Numbered from the stretch's first letter, positions 9,080 to 20,886 are shown. The stretch is DNA of 64,000 bases from Kalaharituber pfeilii (GCA_015179045.1 WHUZ01000016.1:62001-126000), one strand, 5' to 3'. Notes: generated by a model from the letters alone, not told the origin. Numbers and translations: made by a program.

Positions 9080-11960
9080 AAAAATTCGTATATCTGTAAA
9101 TCTACCTCATTAAGCTATACAAGTCCAAAAATATAGTAAATTATAAACTTTTTTTCTTTTTTTTTTTGTCTTTTTAAAATATCATTACACCGGCGTACAA
9201 CAGGATTAACTACATAAGGCTCTAGTATCCGCTGGTGGTAATGAGACTTTCCAGTAGCAGCAATTTGCACAGTGATTTGAGAGTGGTGTGCTAGCGAGCA
9301 ATAACTGGCATCTTACTAGTGGTCCTAAGTTAGTCTTATACTCAAAGCTATTGTCACATAGTGGTACATCATGACACTTTGTGGGGAGGACTTTCATGGA
9401 TAATTCAGGTTTACATAGGGATCTGTCTATTCATGAATAAAATGTTTTCTTCGGCCGACTAAAACATGTACATTGTGCTTGCAATTATGTCAATGGTGCT
9501 CTGTATATTCTAAATACGCTACAAGCTCACGGCTACAATACAGCCGCCCACCTCCGCACGCCCCTCATTCCCACTCCGCAGGCGCTCAGTCACTTAGCGA
9601 AACATAGAATCTCTACATACCTCCATAGACATGGATGCAGCAAGGCGCACTCGTGAGCCTTCTGATTAAAACCCTGTTCAGCTTGAGAGCGGGAAATTGA
9701 GAAGGCACATTTCGTCTTTCAGGAAATGAAGGAGCATTGGCGGGAATAATGTAGGCGAGCTTGAAGTCCAAAGATTTGGCACAACCTTGATTGCATATCT
9801 GTTGAAGCCAATTAGAAGTCCTATGTTGTTCTCACAATTCTTTATCGATGAAAATCATCTTCTTGATTGCTATAAAATCAGTTGTGGAACTCCAACCTCA
9901 GCAATTATGCAGAAAGCTGAGATTCCGTCTTGCGATGACTGGTAATCAGGTCCAACCGAAAACAGCATGCCTAGTTGACTCCAGCACACCACTGGCCTGC
10001 AATACTGTCAACAAGGCGCTCTCCTAGTGAATGAGACCTGAAAATCTATCAGCAGACAGTGGTCAGAGATTTGTGTAGCGTTTGGTGCACGCCGGTGACC
10101 TTTGTGCCACATCTGTCTCCACGAAAGTTTTTAGCAGCACAGTGCATTTTTCTGCTTCACCAATGGTGATCACCTGAACCGAACATGTCACCTGTACTGG
10201 AGAGATTCCCGCAAGCGACACGGAATAGAAGGGGGTGAGTAGTGTGGCATGGGGTGGGCTCAATAGGCATGGAACCCGATCCAATGATGGAAGATAGTAG
10301 GGACAGGGAGGCTAATATACAATGGCCGCCTACATAGCCCTGTTGGGACTCCACAGCAAGCGATTAACCGGTGGTCACTTTGGTGCAAGGCAATGTCTGC
10401 ACTGCATCACTGTCTATAAATATTTGGAATCATCGTTCCTCCCCTTTCCCCTCTCTCCCTTCATCACCCAAAATACCTTGGCTCAAGCCCCTCACCGGGG
10501 TCCATTCCTAGTTTACAGTAAATCAACACTTTTTCACTATCCCCTGCCTCCCCCCCTATTCCTACTGCCATTATGCATTCCATCTTTGGAAGCCTGGCTA
10601 TCCTCTTCCTCTGCATCTCCACTTACGTTGTCCATGCCTTCCCACCCAACCTTCGAATCGATACTTTCGACCACCAAGGCTCAGGATGCCCTCCTGGCTC
10701 CCTCATTGCGGATTTAATTTCCCCGAATATTATCCAAATCACCCAGCGTGCTTATGGAGTCAACACTGATAGTTGGGCTAATACGATATGCATGATTCAC
10801 ATCGTATTCGAATATACGCCTGGATGGTCTTATGCAGTGAACAGTACCATGTACTCCTACACCTACAATTTGCTCGACTCGCAGGTCATGGCTACACAAA
10901 AGAGCTCCTACAGTTTTCCTGGATTCACGACTCAGAGTGACGTCTCAAGGTCCTGGTTCGGGCCTTCAACTGCCAACACACCTTTCGTGTTTCACCACAC
11001 AAACCTGCTGTGGTCCGCATGCGTGGACACCCCGCTGACCATCAGAAATGAGCTCAGTGTGCTCAACGTTGGCTGGCCGACAGCACACCAGGGCTTTGTT
11101 TTGTCTGATTATCATGAGATTGGATTGCTTTGGAGGAACTGTACCTTCGGTACCCTCGGACCTAGTGGTTGACAGCGTGTCTAGGGAAGGGAATTGGTTG
11201 GTGGAGAGGGAATGAGTTGCGGGCATGTATCCATTTTGGTTCATTGGTCCTGTGTCCTATTTTGTTTCATCTACACAATCATATTTGATCGTTGTTTTTG
11301 GTTTTGTTTCTTCACCATGCTTGCTTTATACCGAGTTTGGGACGGTTGGGATTATGGATCTTGGGAGCCTCCAGCTAGGGTTTAGGAATTGGATTTTGAT
11401 TTTTACTTACATTTTTAGTTTTTCTTTTTTTACCCTTCTCGTTCCTCTTGTATCATTCATTGCCTTGTCTCACAATTCCCACTAAGCAAGTGGAGTAAAC
11501 GAAACTCCTCCGAAAGGCAATTTCTGCCGCTGAGGGCTAATAAGGAAGAATGCCCAACCGCTGCTACAATGGCCATAGTAGACTCGGCTGCAGAGCCTAT
11601 GGTTACACTCAGCCCGAGCCAAGTTTCCCAACATGGTACTTCCCTAGTTGGAAGGGCTAGTTGCCCGCACAGCCGGGATGCCTATAAGTGGGTAGGCGTT
11701 AATAACGCCGTGTGGAGTACTCACTTTGCCGTTTGTCGGTAGTTGTCATTGGCCATATGCAGGCGCAGACGTAACAGCTAGTTTGTGTCAGATAATCGTC
11801 CAGGCGTCGCATGCATGCACGTAGGCGCATTTGCGGCATACCCATGATTGGTTATCATGTGCATGACAGCGGCAGTGCTATCGATAGCAAGGGGTGGCAT
11901 ATCTATCTTCGTCAGCGGCGGTGGCGCAATGCTCGAGCGTCGTTGAGGTGTTGCGTCGTT
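9080..11960 (+). repeat. Large direct repeat, unit 3 (contains DUF4360 gene 3)
   Basis: Upstream landmarks (CAATGGTGCTCTGTATATTC, 'GTAGGCGAGCTTG' near 9748, 'GACACGGAATAGAAGGGG' near 10217), the promoter-like block and the coding frame align with units 1 and 2. Downstream, 11519-11860 aligns with 2937-3260 of unit 1, including GTAGGCGCAT. Boundaries are approximate. Confidence 0.55.
10573..11172 (+). CDS. DUF4360 family secreted protein, copy 3
   Basis: The product has 199 residues, no introns, and an ATG that aligns with the starts of copies 1 and 2. An N-terminal signal peptide (about residues 1-22, LAILFLCISTYVVHAF) predicts secretion. The DUF4360 core follows: DHQGSGCPPGS, a CMIHIVFEY strand, GWSYAVNSTMYSY, SSYSFPGF, DVSRSWFGP and LTIRNELS, with the same four cysteine positions as copy 2. 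The C-terminus is seven residues longer after the last cysteine. A TATAAATATTTGG block lies about 158 bp upstream. It differs from copy 2 at many residues, so the duplication is not recent. Function of the family is unknown. Confidence 0.85.
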   Translation: MHSIFGSLAILFLCISTYVVHAFPPNLRIDTFDHQGSGCPPGSLIADLISPNIIQITQRAYGVNTDSWANTICMIHIVFEYTPGWSYAVNSTMYSYTYNLLDSQVMATQKSSYSFPGFTTQSDVSRSWFGPSTANTPFVFHHTNLLWSACVDTPLTIRNELSVLNVGWPTAHQGFVLSDYHEIGLLWRNCTFGTLGPSG

Positions 11961-12400
11961 CTATGAAATGGACATATGCATTAGCAACATCAGTAGGCAG
12001 TACACGCGCGATTCAGTGAGGTAGGCAATCTCTGCTATCTGCAGCCATAGACTGAAGAAAACGAGGCGCCAAGTTGTTCGATTCTGCTATATTTGAGCTG
12101 GACTAGTGTACATTTGGTCCATATGGGAATCCTTGGCGATGTAGATATTTTGTTGTTTTCTGGATTTACTTATGTCGCAGGGCCCTGAGAAAGGAACAAA
12201 AACGATTTATATATGTAATGAATTACAACAATGTTCAGTTCACCAATGAGTCAACATACCACGAACAGGGACACATTTGCTACCGAAAATCCACAGAACA
12301 GAAATTTTTAGGAGCTTTGCAGAGGATCTCATCCAGAAGCCATTCCTAGCTCTTCTGCTATCCAACAAGAAAATTTGATGCAATTGTAGCACAGCGCCTT
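11960..12400. other. Intergenic sequence, nothing recognised
   Basis: No convincing open frame, terminal repeat or RNA gene seen between the end of the third large repeat and the family A copy at 12425. Confidence 0.3.
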
Positions 12401-12424
12401 TTCTGTACCATGTGTTGGCAACTA

Positions 12425-12492
12425 TTTATTGAATTTTTTTTTTTTTTTTTCATATCAGTACTTGTATACCGCCGTTTGGGCAATGACGAGAT
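12425..12492 (-). mobile_element. Family A hairpin element
   Basis: T18 tract, then CATATCAGTACTTGTATACCGCC...GGGCAATGACGAG, a diverged family A hairpin in reverse orientation. Possible imperfect duplication TTTATTGAAT / TTTATTGGAT on the two sides. The stem is partly decayed. Confidence 0.65.
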
Positions 12493-13436
12493 TATTTTAT
12501 TGGATGTCATAAATATTGAAGTTCTGCTCACGACGCCTGCAATCATACGGCATGCAGCGCTCAGGTGCCCTGTCTACTTGTTCTTGCGGTGTGCTGTATT
12601 TCACCATATCTCAACCACTAAAGCAGATGTTGTTATGTACACTCTCGCGACTTTAAATCAGACACTGCACTTCCTGTGCACCATATTTTCCTTTCGAAAA
12701 AAGTAGTTGTTGAGGACTTACGTATTATCATATTTTTGCACAATGTTTTAGCATCTGTTTGTGGGATTACTATCACATAAAGTGTATAATGGGACTGCTA
12801 TTGTAATAACGCCCAAGATGTCATTGACAGTAATCTGAAATTGTAAAAAAGTATCTTAGCTATTAGTATGATTATATACAAGAATTATTTCGGTCCAGGT
12901 TGAGCAAATGGATAGTACATATGCCAATACCTGGTTTTGGGAGTTCCTCACCTACTAGCGAAAGGGAATAACGTGAATATCCCCACAACCATATCAAGTT
13001 TCAGTTTCCCGCTCTTGTCCTGTTCTTACCTACTTTTGCTTTACCTTATTAAAGTGTTTGAATAATTTTAGCAAGTTTACTGTGGGGTCTGAACTTGAAA
13101 ATATACCTCAGCGAAAATGTATTACTGAGACCTATGCGAAAATGTGCGGAGCTATAAGACTTCAACCACCACATTATTTTGTGGCTAGAGGTATGGAATA
13201 TAGAAAATTGATTTTACATATTCTGAGCTTCCTGAAAATATCATGGGAATATTTGCTGTGGTAATTGAGATGTATGCTTTTCCGTGTGGTTGGTTTTGGT
13301 GGCAAAGGTGGCCGGGTTCCCGCTTTGACGGTAAAATACGGTACCAGCGGCACCAGCCAACCTCCTTGGGGCCACTGTCTTGGCTTCAACGTCCAGCTGC
13401 ACGTCCACGTTAACAAGCAGTCTCGTGACCAGTATT

Positions 13437-13495
13437 TTATTTTTTTTTTTTTTTTTTCCTCCTATCATTTACCTTCTAAGAGCTATCTCGAGAGC
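13437..13495 (-). mobile_element. Possible decayed family A element
   Basis: T-rich tract followed by TATCATTTACCTTCTAAGAGCTATCTCGAG, which resembles a degraded A hairpin. Weak; no target duplication. Confidence 0.35.
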
Positions 13496-13539
13496 CGTTA
13501 CAATAAACATAATAGGATAATAACGCTTAAAGTTGCCTA

Positions 13540-14600
13540 AATCATCTGCTCCTATCCTTAGCTCTCCATCCTTTCTTTGATAAAAAAAAGACAATAACGA
13601 AAAATTTTTCATAATATTTCTGATTTTAACAAATAATCCTCGTTCATCTTATCAAAAAATAATGAAAAAATCCAAACACATAAAAGCAAATCTCAAAATA
13701 ATCGAAATAATGTACTTGATGAAAGTAGTCGAAAAATAAAAAAAAAAACTTATTCGTCACTGAATGTTATATTTTAGCTTATTAATTAGTAAATATTTGG
13801 AGCAATTGAAGATTAGTTCCCAATTCTTTGTTTTCCTCGGAGAAATCACGAACTCTTCGCAAATATTCAATCAATGCTTCTCACATAGTTCTTGAATCAG
13901 ATGACAATTTTCTAGATTCAAATAATCCAGCCTTCGTTTTTTTGATGACTTTGTTTTTCTCCCATGAATTAAAATGATTTCCTATCATCATTCTCGTTTG
14001 TCCATTTAAATACTTAAAAGACTTCTGACCTTGATCAAGATGATCATCATTTATTTGTTATCATAGTGCCGGGCGGGCAAGAGATAACTTCTAATTTTCG
14101 ATTATTGCAGCATGACTTTCTCCAGCATTTTCCTTCAGAAAACATTTTCTTTTAATTTTTTGCATTGTAATTATTTCGTAATTACATCCTATATGCTCAA
14201 CTTATGTGCTTAAAAACTGAATAAAAATGCTAAAGGAAAAGTAATCTCTGTTCAAACAAATGAAATAAAGTGCCCCCGCGGATTTGCAGTTCATTTGTGA
14301 CAACCAAGGGAAAGTTTTACTATCGAGTAAAAGAAAATGTTCTTTTGCTTATAAAACAGATTGGACAAAAAAAAAGATAACTAAACAGTAGGAAAATAAA
14401 TCAGTTGAAGTAGGAAAAAAAAAACGTGATATATATCAAAAATCAATGACGAAGTTTTTCTTTTACGTTTCCGAATTACGCTTCCGAACAACAAACAGGG
14501 GCAAATACTAGGATTGGTACAGTAGATTGAAAAATTAAAAATAAAAATAAAAATAAAATAAAATAAAATAAAAAAATTATATAAAAAAAAATAGGCCATC
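13540..14600. other. AT-rich gene-free island
   Basis: About 1 kb of strongly AT-rich DNA with no long open frame, ending in an (AAAAT)n tract at about 14527-14575. The composition contrasts with the near-balanced flanks. It could be an old repeat mutated by RIP-like C-to-T change; this is inference from composition only. Confidence 0.5.
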
Positions 14601-14809
14601 TCGTTTGTTCCATCAGCGGGTCTGCCTCGCCCTCCCCCGCTGGCGGCCACCTGATATTTTCCCGGCTCACTGGCCACCTTCTCCGCCATACCTCACACCT
14701 ACTAAATATGTTCCATCGTTTCCTGCTCTATGCGGCGCCCTCGGCGTTCCAGGCCATCTGCCTTGTAGATTTTCAACCTCCAGACTGTGAGGCCTTCCCC
14801 CGCCAATAG

Positions 14810-15616
14810 CACAGTAAATGATGCGGAGCTTATAGCCATCAGCGAAGCAATGACCAAACGAGACGGAGAGCTCCTGATAATAACGGACTCAAAAGTGGCC
14901 ATAGCCAAAATCAAGAAAATTGCCGACGGAGATCCCACCCATGAGGGTCCAGCACAGGTGGTTAGAGACCAATGGGAAGAGAGGGTGGCACGAGGCGACC
15001 TCGACGTAGCGATAATGTGGGTGAAGTCTCACATAGGCATAAAAGGCAACACTGAGGCAGATAAAGCAGCCAAGATCGGGTCCGCCGTGCAATACCAGGA
15101 CGAGATAATCACAGAAGCGGGCATGCGCCAACTCGCAAGATCCCGAAGAGCGAGCGAACGAAACAGACTATGCCTAGACTATCGACCACTACAACGATTG
15201 GGGAACAGGACCGCGGTCGCCACCCTCGCCGGCATCCTGGGCAACAAAAGGACTGCGACACTGGAGACACCAGAGACACCAGATGGGGAAAACCGACAGC
15301 CCGGAGTGCAGGTGGTGTGGCAAGGACCTGGAAAACACCGCCCACATACTCAACAAGTGCGAAGTATGGAAGCGGAAATGGCCACGAGGGGAGAGAGACC
15401 TAAGGACACCCCCCAGGTCAGACGGGGACAGAGACAAACTGGCGGAACTGCATGGGCCGGCCGAGACTAAGGTAGAACGGGCACTAAAGACGGGATTTTT
15501 TCACCTTTTCTTTTCCTTTCCCTCTTTATTTACCTTCATAACCATCATGTACTTAACTCAGCCTCGCCATAGCCTTCTAGGCGGCATGCGAGTAATGATA
15601 TAAAAAAAAAAAAAAA
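14810..15616 (+). mobile_element. Tad1-like LINE, 5'-truncated copy with target duplication
   Basis: A perfect 14-bp duplication TCCCCCGCCAATAG (14796-14809, 15617-15630) brackets an 807-bp insertion. It starts within RNase H (TVNDAELIAISEAM, with the catalytic E), keeps LLIITDSKVAI and IKGNTEADKAA (two catalytic D), then shifts frame near 15280 into the CCHC end CRWCGKDLENTAHILNKC and EVWKRKWPRG. The 3' UTR ends with the family A hairpin (15563-15593), AATGATAT and a poly(A) run. It is dead because of truncation and frameshift. Confidence 0.88.
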
Positions 15617-15933
15617 TCCCCCGCCAATAGACACCCCAGTATGTGCGTACCATCCCACCCAGTTTCTGAAGGGGCCGGTAGCTTAGCTGTAGTCTGCTCC
15701 ACTTCATCTCCTCTCCCCGCTGCCTTTTTGATGTCATCCTCATGCCCACCTCCGTTAACAGCTCCTTCTGACATGAAAAGAACGTTCCTAATCTTGGTAC
15801 CCTGTCTGCCTCCCCATTGCCCTTCACACCCTTATTTCCTTTTACCCATATCAATGCTACGCTGTGCCTTCCTTGGTTCGTCTTCTTCTCTTAGCCTTCC
15901 CTGTATGCCTTACCTCCTCCATCTGGCGTTGGC

Positions 15934-16058
15934 GCCCTGCCATAGCGAGTAGCAATAAGCGGGGTTACGTCTCGCCATAGCCCACCGGGCGGCATGCGAG
16001 TAATGATATAAAAAAAAATAAAAGGGGGTTACGCGATTAAAAAGAAAAGGAAAAAAAA
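15934..16058 (+). mobile_element. Family B hairpin micro-retroposon, itself hit by family A
   Basis: A near-perfect 13-bp duplication, ATCTGGCGTTGGC (15921-15933) and ATCTGGCGCTGGC (16059-16071), brackets the element. It starts GCCCTGCCATAGCGAG, runs to GCGGGGTTACG, is interrupted by a family A insertion, then resumes as CGATTAAAAAG and an A-rich tail. It lies inside the older minus-strand LINE. Confidence 0.8.
15970..16024 (+). mobile_element. Family A hairpin-only micro-retroposon nested in family B
   Basis: GGGGTTACG occurs at both borders (15961-15969, 16025-16033). Between them lie TCTCGCCATAGCCC...GGGCGGCATGCGAG, AATGATAT and an A-rich tail. The element begins at the hairpin base. It shows that A was active after B at this site. 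Confidence 0.85.
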
Positions 16059-16365
16059 ATCTGGCGCTGGCATTCCTTCGGCGATCCTTCGCGCCCTTTC
16101 GATGGCTACTTTGAATTCGAGAAGACTAGCAGTTCCTCCTCCTCTGCCTCTTGAGCCTTGGCCATCACCAGTAGTTCAGCATCATTGACTGTAGCCCTGG
16201 TGCCCATATTGGTTGGTTCTCCCCTTCCTTCCTTGCAATATCCCCACCTCGGTCCTCTCTTCTATTCGGCTGCCATCTATGTATACCACTTTCCATCCCT
16301 CAACTTCCACCTCAGCTATTTCTGTTCCCACTCCTCTCGCTCCGCCGATGCAGTTAGTGTGGGGA

Positions 16366-16388
16366 TTTTATTTATTTATTGTTTTTTT
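16366..16388 (-). mobile_element. Tail-only insertion with 14-bp target duplication
   Basis: AGTTAGTGTGGGGA occurs twice (16352-16365, 16389-16402) around 23 bases made only of T-rich sequence. This is what a retro-insertion would leave if nothing but the poly(A) tail was copied. No hairpin or LINE sequence is present. Confidence 0.7.
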
Positions 16389-16719
16389 AGTTAGTGTGGG
16401 GAGTAGTGTGCCAGGGGTAGCGGCTTCCTCCACTCTAGGAATCTCCTCAGGTATATGGTTTCCTCCTCCTCCTCGACTCGCTCTTCCTCGAATCTTAGTA
16501 CCCTGTTTTCAACCCGACATTTTTCTCCCTTCATGGATATCTTGACAATAAGAGAGTTACCGAGAATACGGCCATCATGAACTCCCTCTCGGAACTGCGC
16601 AGTACCGCTTATGCCGATTTCTACGACCATGAGCCCCATGCTGCACGTTCTCAGGCAGACAGCTTTCCGCCTCCAACCATAGACCCTAGCTAGCAATATT
16701 TACAGCCCACCTTAACTTT

Positions 16720-17280
16720 GTTGAACTTGGTAATGAATTGAGTACAAAAGAAAATGTCTCTCAACCGCATGGACAGCCGTCGTGAAATTTTGGTGACGGA
16801 CACAAGTACTCTATCCGCCGCCAGGTTCGAGGGTCGGCGTCGAAGCTAAGGTCCAGAATAAGCACCGGAAAGGCTGTCGCTGACGACCGAGGGAATGCCA
16901 AATGAGGCAGGCGCGGCCCCAGCTCCAGCTTTCCGTCCTTCTCGCCTCCTCTCGTCCGCCGCTCCTCTTCTCCTCTTCTCCTCCTCAAATCCCTCTCCGT
17001 CAAGACGTCCCAACGACTCTCCCATTGCGTCTACAACCCCCTTAACACTGTCATCTATATCTACCTATCAGCAGGTGTATCGGCCCTCGAATTGCCCTGC
17101 TGCAAACAGCCATCAGTTGGGCAATTATCAATACGGCCTCCCTTCACGATACTTCCCAATCTCAAGGCCTGCTTCATTTAGTGAACTCAAAATTAAGTGT
17201 GGAGAGTATCAGAACACTGGATACAGCAGCGGCACTGGCTCCACTTTCGCCCACGCTCTCTACCACCAGGAAACCTACCT
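16720..17280. other. CT-rich stretch, no assigned gene
   Basis: Around 16920-17000 the plus strand is CT-rich and gives a Ser/Pro-rich open frame (16895-17284) with no recognised domain. Similar CT-rich tracts recur at about 41580-41930, 42050-42115, 49470-49640 and 63700-63990, which suggests a shared repeat and not a unique gene. Confidence 0.35.
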
Positions 17281-17568
17281 TTAGCCCCCCTGTTGTCCTT
17301 CCTCTTTAACCGCGCTCACTGGCGAATTCTCTCCCCTGTCACGAACCACGGTAGCGGAATTCCCCCTCCCTGAGGGTCGGTTCTTGATCTCGTCCCAATC
17401 AAGGTGAGACGGCTTATCTACCCTTTCAGCGCTACTATGTACCTTGGGTATCTGACATGGCGCCATACAGACCTGGCACATGCGGAGACAACACTGAGAG
17501 TTGCACCATGGAAGTCGTGAAAGGCGAGGAGGAAACGAGTGGATATACTTGTTCCTCCGTAAATAGCG

Positions 17569-18435
17569 GGGCAAAACATAGTTCCAGCGTGTACACCCCT
17601 CCCGATCGCATACGAGTCGCTTGAAGTGTATCCCTGCAGCGTCATCAAGCCCGGCGGATGGGTCAGACATCGAGTCATTGGGCCGTACTGCCCAGTTGAT
17701 AGTGTACAATGTAGTACGTTTTGCAGTTTGGTTGCGCAATCAGCGTTTCCCCTTGTGGAGTTTGCTGATTTTGCCGCGCTCTATGGGTGTTATGAAGAAC
17801 AGTTTTTGGTCTGGATACTTGTCCCGGAGAGCCAACCGCGCTCTCGGCCTGTCACTATCTTCCTTTCCTGTCCCTTCTTGGTGCTCTCAGTAGGATTTGG
17901 ACCACCCTTTTGGCACCTGGCGGCATACCCCATCAACCTCACAAAAGGCGGAATCGCGGCTCAGAATTCAGACGTGCTAGTTGAGGAACAAACTCATCAT
18001 TGCGACGCATTTGAAGTAGGACAGAACACAAGAAGCGCCCACGTAATACCACACTGGAAGCCAACACCAAACACATCGCCAGCTTGGACATTCGAAGTTG
18101 GCCGGACTATTTTCCCAATCAGCCAACCACGCTCATCACGGCAATTCTGCTGCCGGTAAGATAATCTACCAATGACGAGGTGCGCAGAGCCAACCTCACC
18201 AACTGCGGAATTCAGACTCGCTGAGGCAGTCGCCCATGAGAAAGTGAAATACGCCCCCAGCAGTCCCGATGGCAACCTGATGTCTAGTCCACTTTACTAT
18301 CAGATGCCAACAATTGTCCGCTTCCGACACCCCAATGGGCATTTAGGAGTCAATCTAGGACATCAAATGTGGGATTTTAGCCTCGATGGATGGGCCTACC
18401 ATCAAAGGTCTCTGGGCGCCAGGCTCCGTCCATAG
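17569..18435 (+). CDS. Possible hypothetical protein with one intron (weak)
   Basis: The plus strand is open from 17569 to 18435 apart from one stop at 18160. A 60-nt intron (about 18157-18216, GTAAGA...CAG) would remove the stop and keep the frame, giving a protein of up to about 265 residues. No ATG starts the frame; the first candidates lie inside it, so the 5' end may be missing or in another exon. No domain is recognised. The minus strand also has long open frames here (17281-17739, 17997-18275), so coding on either strand is uncertain. It could be a repeat relic. Confidence 0.2.
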
Positions 18436-18439
18436 TTCA

Positions 18440-19747
18440 TATCATGTCAGTTCTTATTTAACCTTATCTTATTCTTTTCCTTTATGCTTATCTGATCCCG
18501 CCAATTCCGCTTGTTTCTATACTGAGTTGCCATGCTACATCATGTATATTATTCTCCCATATTTTCTGTTTGCCTTCGGATGAAAAGGGGAATCACCCCT
18601 TAGTTTGTCCGCTATGAAGTCATTTCTGCTACCCCCGAGCACGCAGTGGTAGCGAGCAATGAACGGAAGAAACAGATAAACCAACTATATCGCTCCATCA
18701 TGGGCGCATACAGCCCTAGAAGCATAGCTCGCCAGGCACAGGAACTGGAACTGTTATCGTCTACCTCTAGGTCTGCGGCTCCTCACGTACTCCCCCTCGT
18801 TGCCTCATCCTCCAAACCCATCAAGGCTCCCTTTGCCTCCCTCAGGAGCACCACACATTCCCAGTCTTCGATCTTCTAAGGTAACCATGGTCCCATCAAC
18901 CATACACACCCGCACCGCCTCTTTCCCCTTCAATTGTTCCACCTACCCAGTGCAGCAAGCTTGGGAAATAACTACTGGGCGAACGTTCATTGCCCAGTCA
19001 TGCTGCATGTTTCTATACTCCTCCGATCCACGCAGGCCAGAACACTGGTGTCGTTGACATGCTCAAGCACTTGGGAACATTCAAAGGGTTTGAAGGCGGA
19101 GGCGAAGGCGGCTGTGATAAATGTCATGGATCATGATCAGAGGGATGGAGTAATGAAGTCAATGTTGGAGATGAAACTTATACAAGCACCATTTTCTAAT
19201 CATCATCGATACCTAGGTTGGCACACGTTTCTTTTTTGAAATTTGATTGTCTCCTTAAGGAATTTCACAGCGAGCAGGTAACTTGCATGATATGAGACAA
19301 TATATACAGTGCACAATATGAATCTTCTACCCCCCAATTGCAACCCTGCTTCCTGACCCTGCTACCTCCGAACCCCAGGCTCCTCTCGTGAGGGGTCCCA
19401 ACACCACCTCTGATGTCAATTACAACTTGCCCTCCTCTTGTGCCGCTTAGAATCCTTGCAATGTGACCTCGGGATATGATGCAAGCAGTGATGCAAGTTG
19501 TCTTGCTATTGTTGCATCCTAGTCCTGGCTCCAAGTAAGCTTTATGCGGCATAGGGATTGGAAAACTTTATTCTTACTTACCGATAGTGACTCTTACAAG
19601 GGGTGAGAGCTGTTTCCCTGCCCAAAGTTGAAATCTCCTGTCCAACCATGCCTAGCAAGATCCTTTTTTGTATGTGTGCCGACAGCGATTTTGCCTGCAG
19701 GGTGCCATAGCCTGTTGCCCCATGGCAGCAACGTGGTCATTTGCTGC
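18440..19747. other. Intergenic sequence, no supported gene
   Basis: Several short open frames on both strands, none with a recognisable domain or splice structure. The region lies downstream of the split host gene and could hold its 3' UTR near 19747. Confidence 0.3.
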
Positions 19748-20832
19748 CTACGTCTCCGTCCTGATGGACCAAGTACGGCCCTTACAGGGACCCCTGCCCT
19801 TCGGATTCTTCCTTTTGGGCGTCGGGGGGCTCAGGATGCCCTCGCCCGAGATTGGAGGGTTTATAACCCTGGAGGCGCTTGAGGATGGGGAGGCTGGCCT
19901 TTTGGGTGATGGAGCCTCAGTCCTCTCTGTAACTTTGTTACTCTCATTCACCCTGGCCCGTCGAGTGGGCTCTGCTCTGGGCCCCCCTTTGGCCCTCCTT
20001 TTGGAGGCGGAAGGCTGAGTACTCGGCTCTGGGGCCGATGCAGTTTGCAGGGCACCTGTGTCCTCGCTGGGCACAGTTGGGGCAGGACGTGTTGGGAGAC
20101 ACAGCTTAAAGTCGACTGGATTCCCCACTGCCGCTGTCTCCCCTGGACCGGACACCTTGCTATAGCTAGGTTTGACAGTCCCTGCGGTGCCGGCCTGCAG
20201 AGCCTTGGTCGCTGCGTCTGGAGGAGGTGTTGGGAGAAGATTCTCCGTTGTGGCGGATGCGGTGGGCACACTTTGACCAGCCCCGTGGCTAGTGGTGGCT
20301 GCCCCTGCCCCACTCACGCTCGTGGGAAGTTGCATTCCCAGAGGAAGTCGTGCAGGGGCAGGAGGCAGCGGGTGGGTAGCCACAGTTTTCTTCGCCACTT
20401 TGTTGCCTCCGTTGGCTTGCCCGAGCTTAACTGTCTCCTTCTCAGAGCCCCTTTTTGAGGATGAGAGCTGGTTACTCGGCTCTGCAGGGGAGGGCAGGGC
20501 AGGCAGGGCAGTGCCCCTCTGCACCGCAGCGGTTGCGGCCTTTGGCTCTGGTCCTGGGGGAAACGAGACTGGATTTCCCGCTGCTGCATCTGCAGTGAGT
20601 GTACTCTGGGCTGACACGTCGCTCGTATTGGCGGTCGTAGGAAGCTGTGCAGGGGCAAGGAGGAAAGGCTTGGTGGACTCTGGGACCCAGGTGTACACGG
20701 TCTTCCTGGGATCGATCGTCTGAGGAGAGTTTGGCAGAAAGTGTGTGCCACGAACACCGCTGCCTGCACTTATGCTCCCAACCAGGGCAAAGCTGCCGAT
20801 AGCAGTAGTCGTAGGTGCTGTGACTGCGGTTT

Positions 20833-20886
20833 CTGACGCAACAGGTAGTCAGCATTTCATAATACGGCTTGGCAAGGGAGGCATAC
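20833..20886 (-). other. 54-nt intron of the split host gene
   Basis: Donor GTATGC, branch-like TGCTGACT and acceptor GTCAG are in the right order; the length is a multiple of three but contains an in-frame TGA, so removal restores the frame between ...VSAQH and ETAVTAP. Confidence 0.65.

Larger units (their letters stand above)
14600..16720 (-). mobile_element. Older Tad1-like LINE copy, split by later insertions
   Basis: On the minus strand, from high to low coordinates, decayed frames give the RNase H motifs VYIDGSRIEERTEVGI (near 16300), TVNDAELLVMAKAQEAEE (near 16190), then MIWVKGNKGVKGNGEADRVPRLG (near 15850) and YRPLQKLG (near 15670). After a gap made by a younger LINE (14810-15616) the C-terminal TMEHI...CEVW-like region continues at 14600-14809. 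Stops and frame changes make it a pseudogene. Three further insertions (B, A and a tail-only one) lie inside it, so it is the oldest layer. Confidence 0.7.

Noticed and set aside
14787..15470. 227-residue frame as a complete RNase H gene
   Set aside because: Its first eight codons come from DNA outside the target duplication and its end is out of frame relative to the CCHC region; it is a truncated LINE copy.
17281..17739. 152-residue minus-strand frame
   Set aside because: Overlaps a longer plus-strand open region; neither has a domain, and evidence does not favour this strand.
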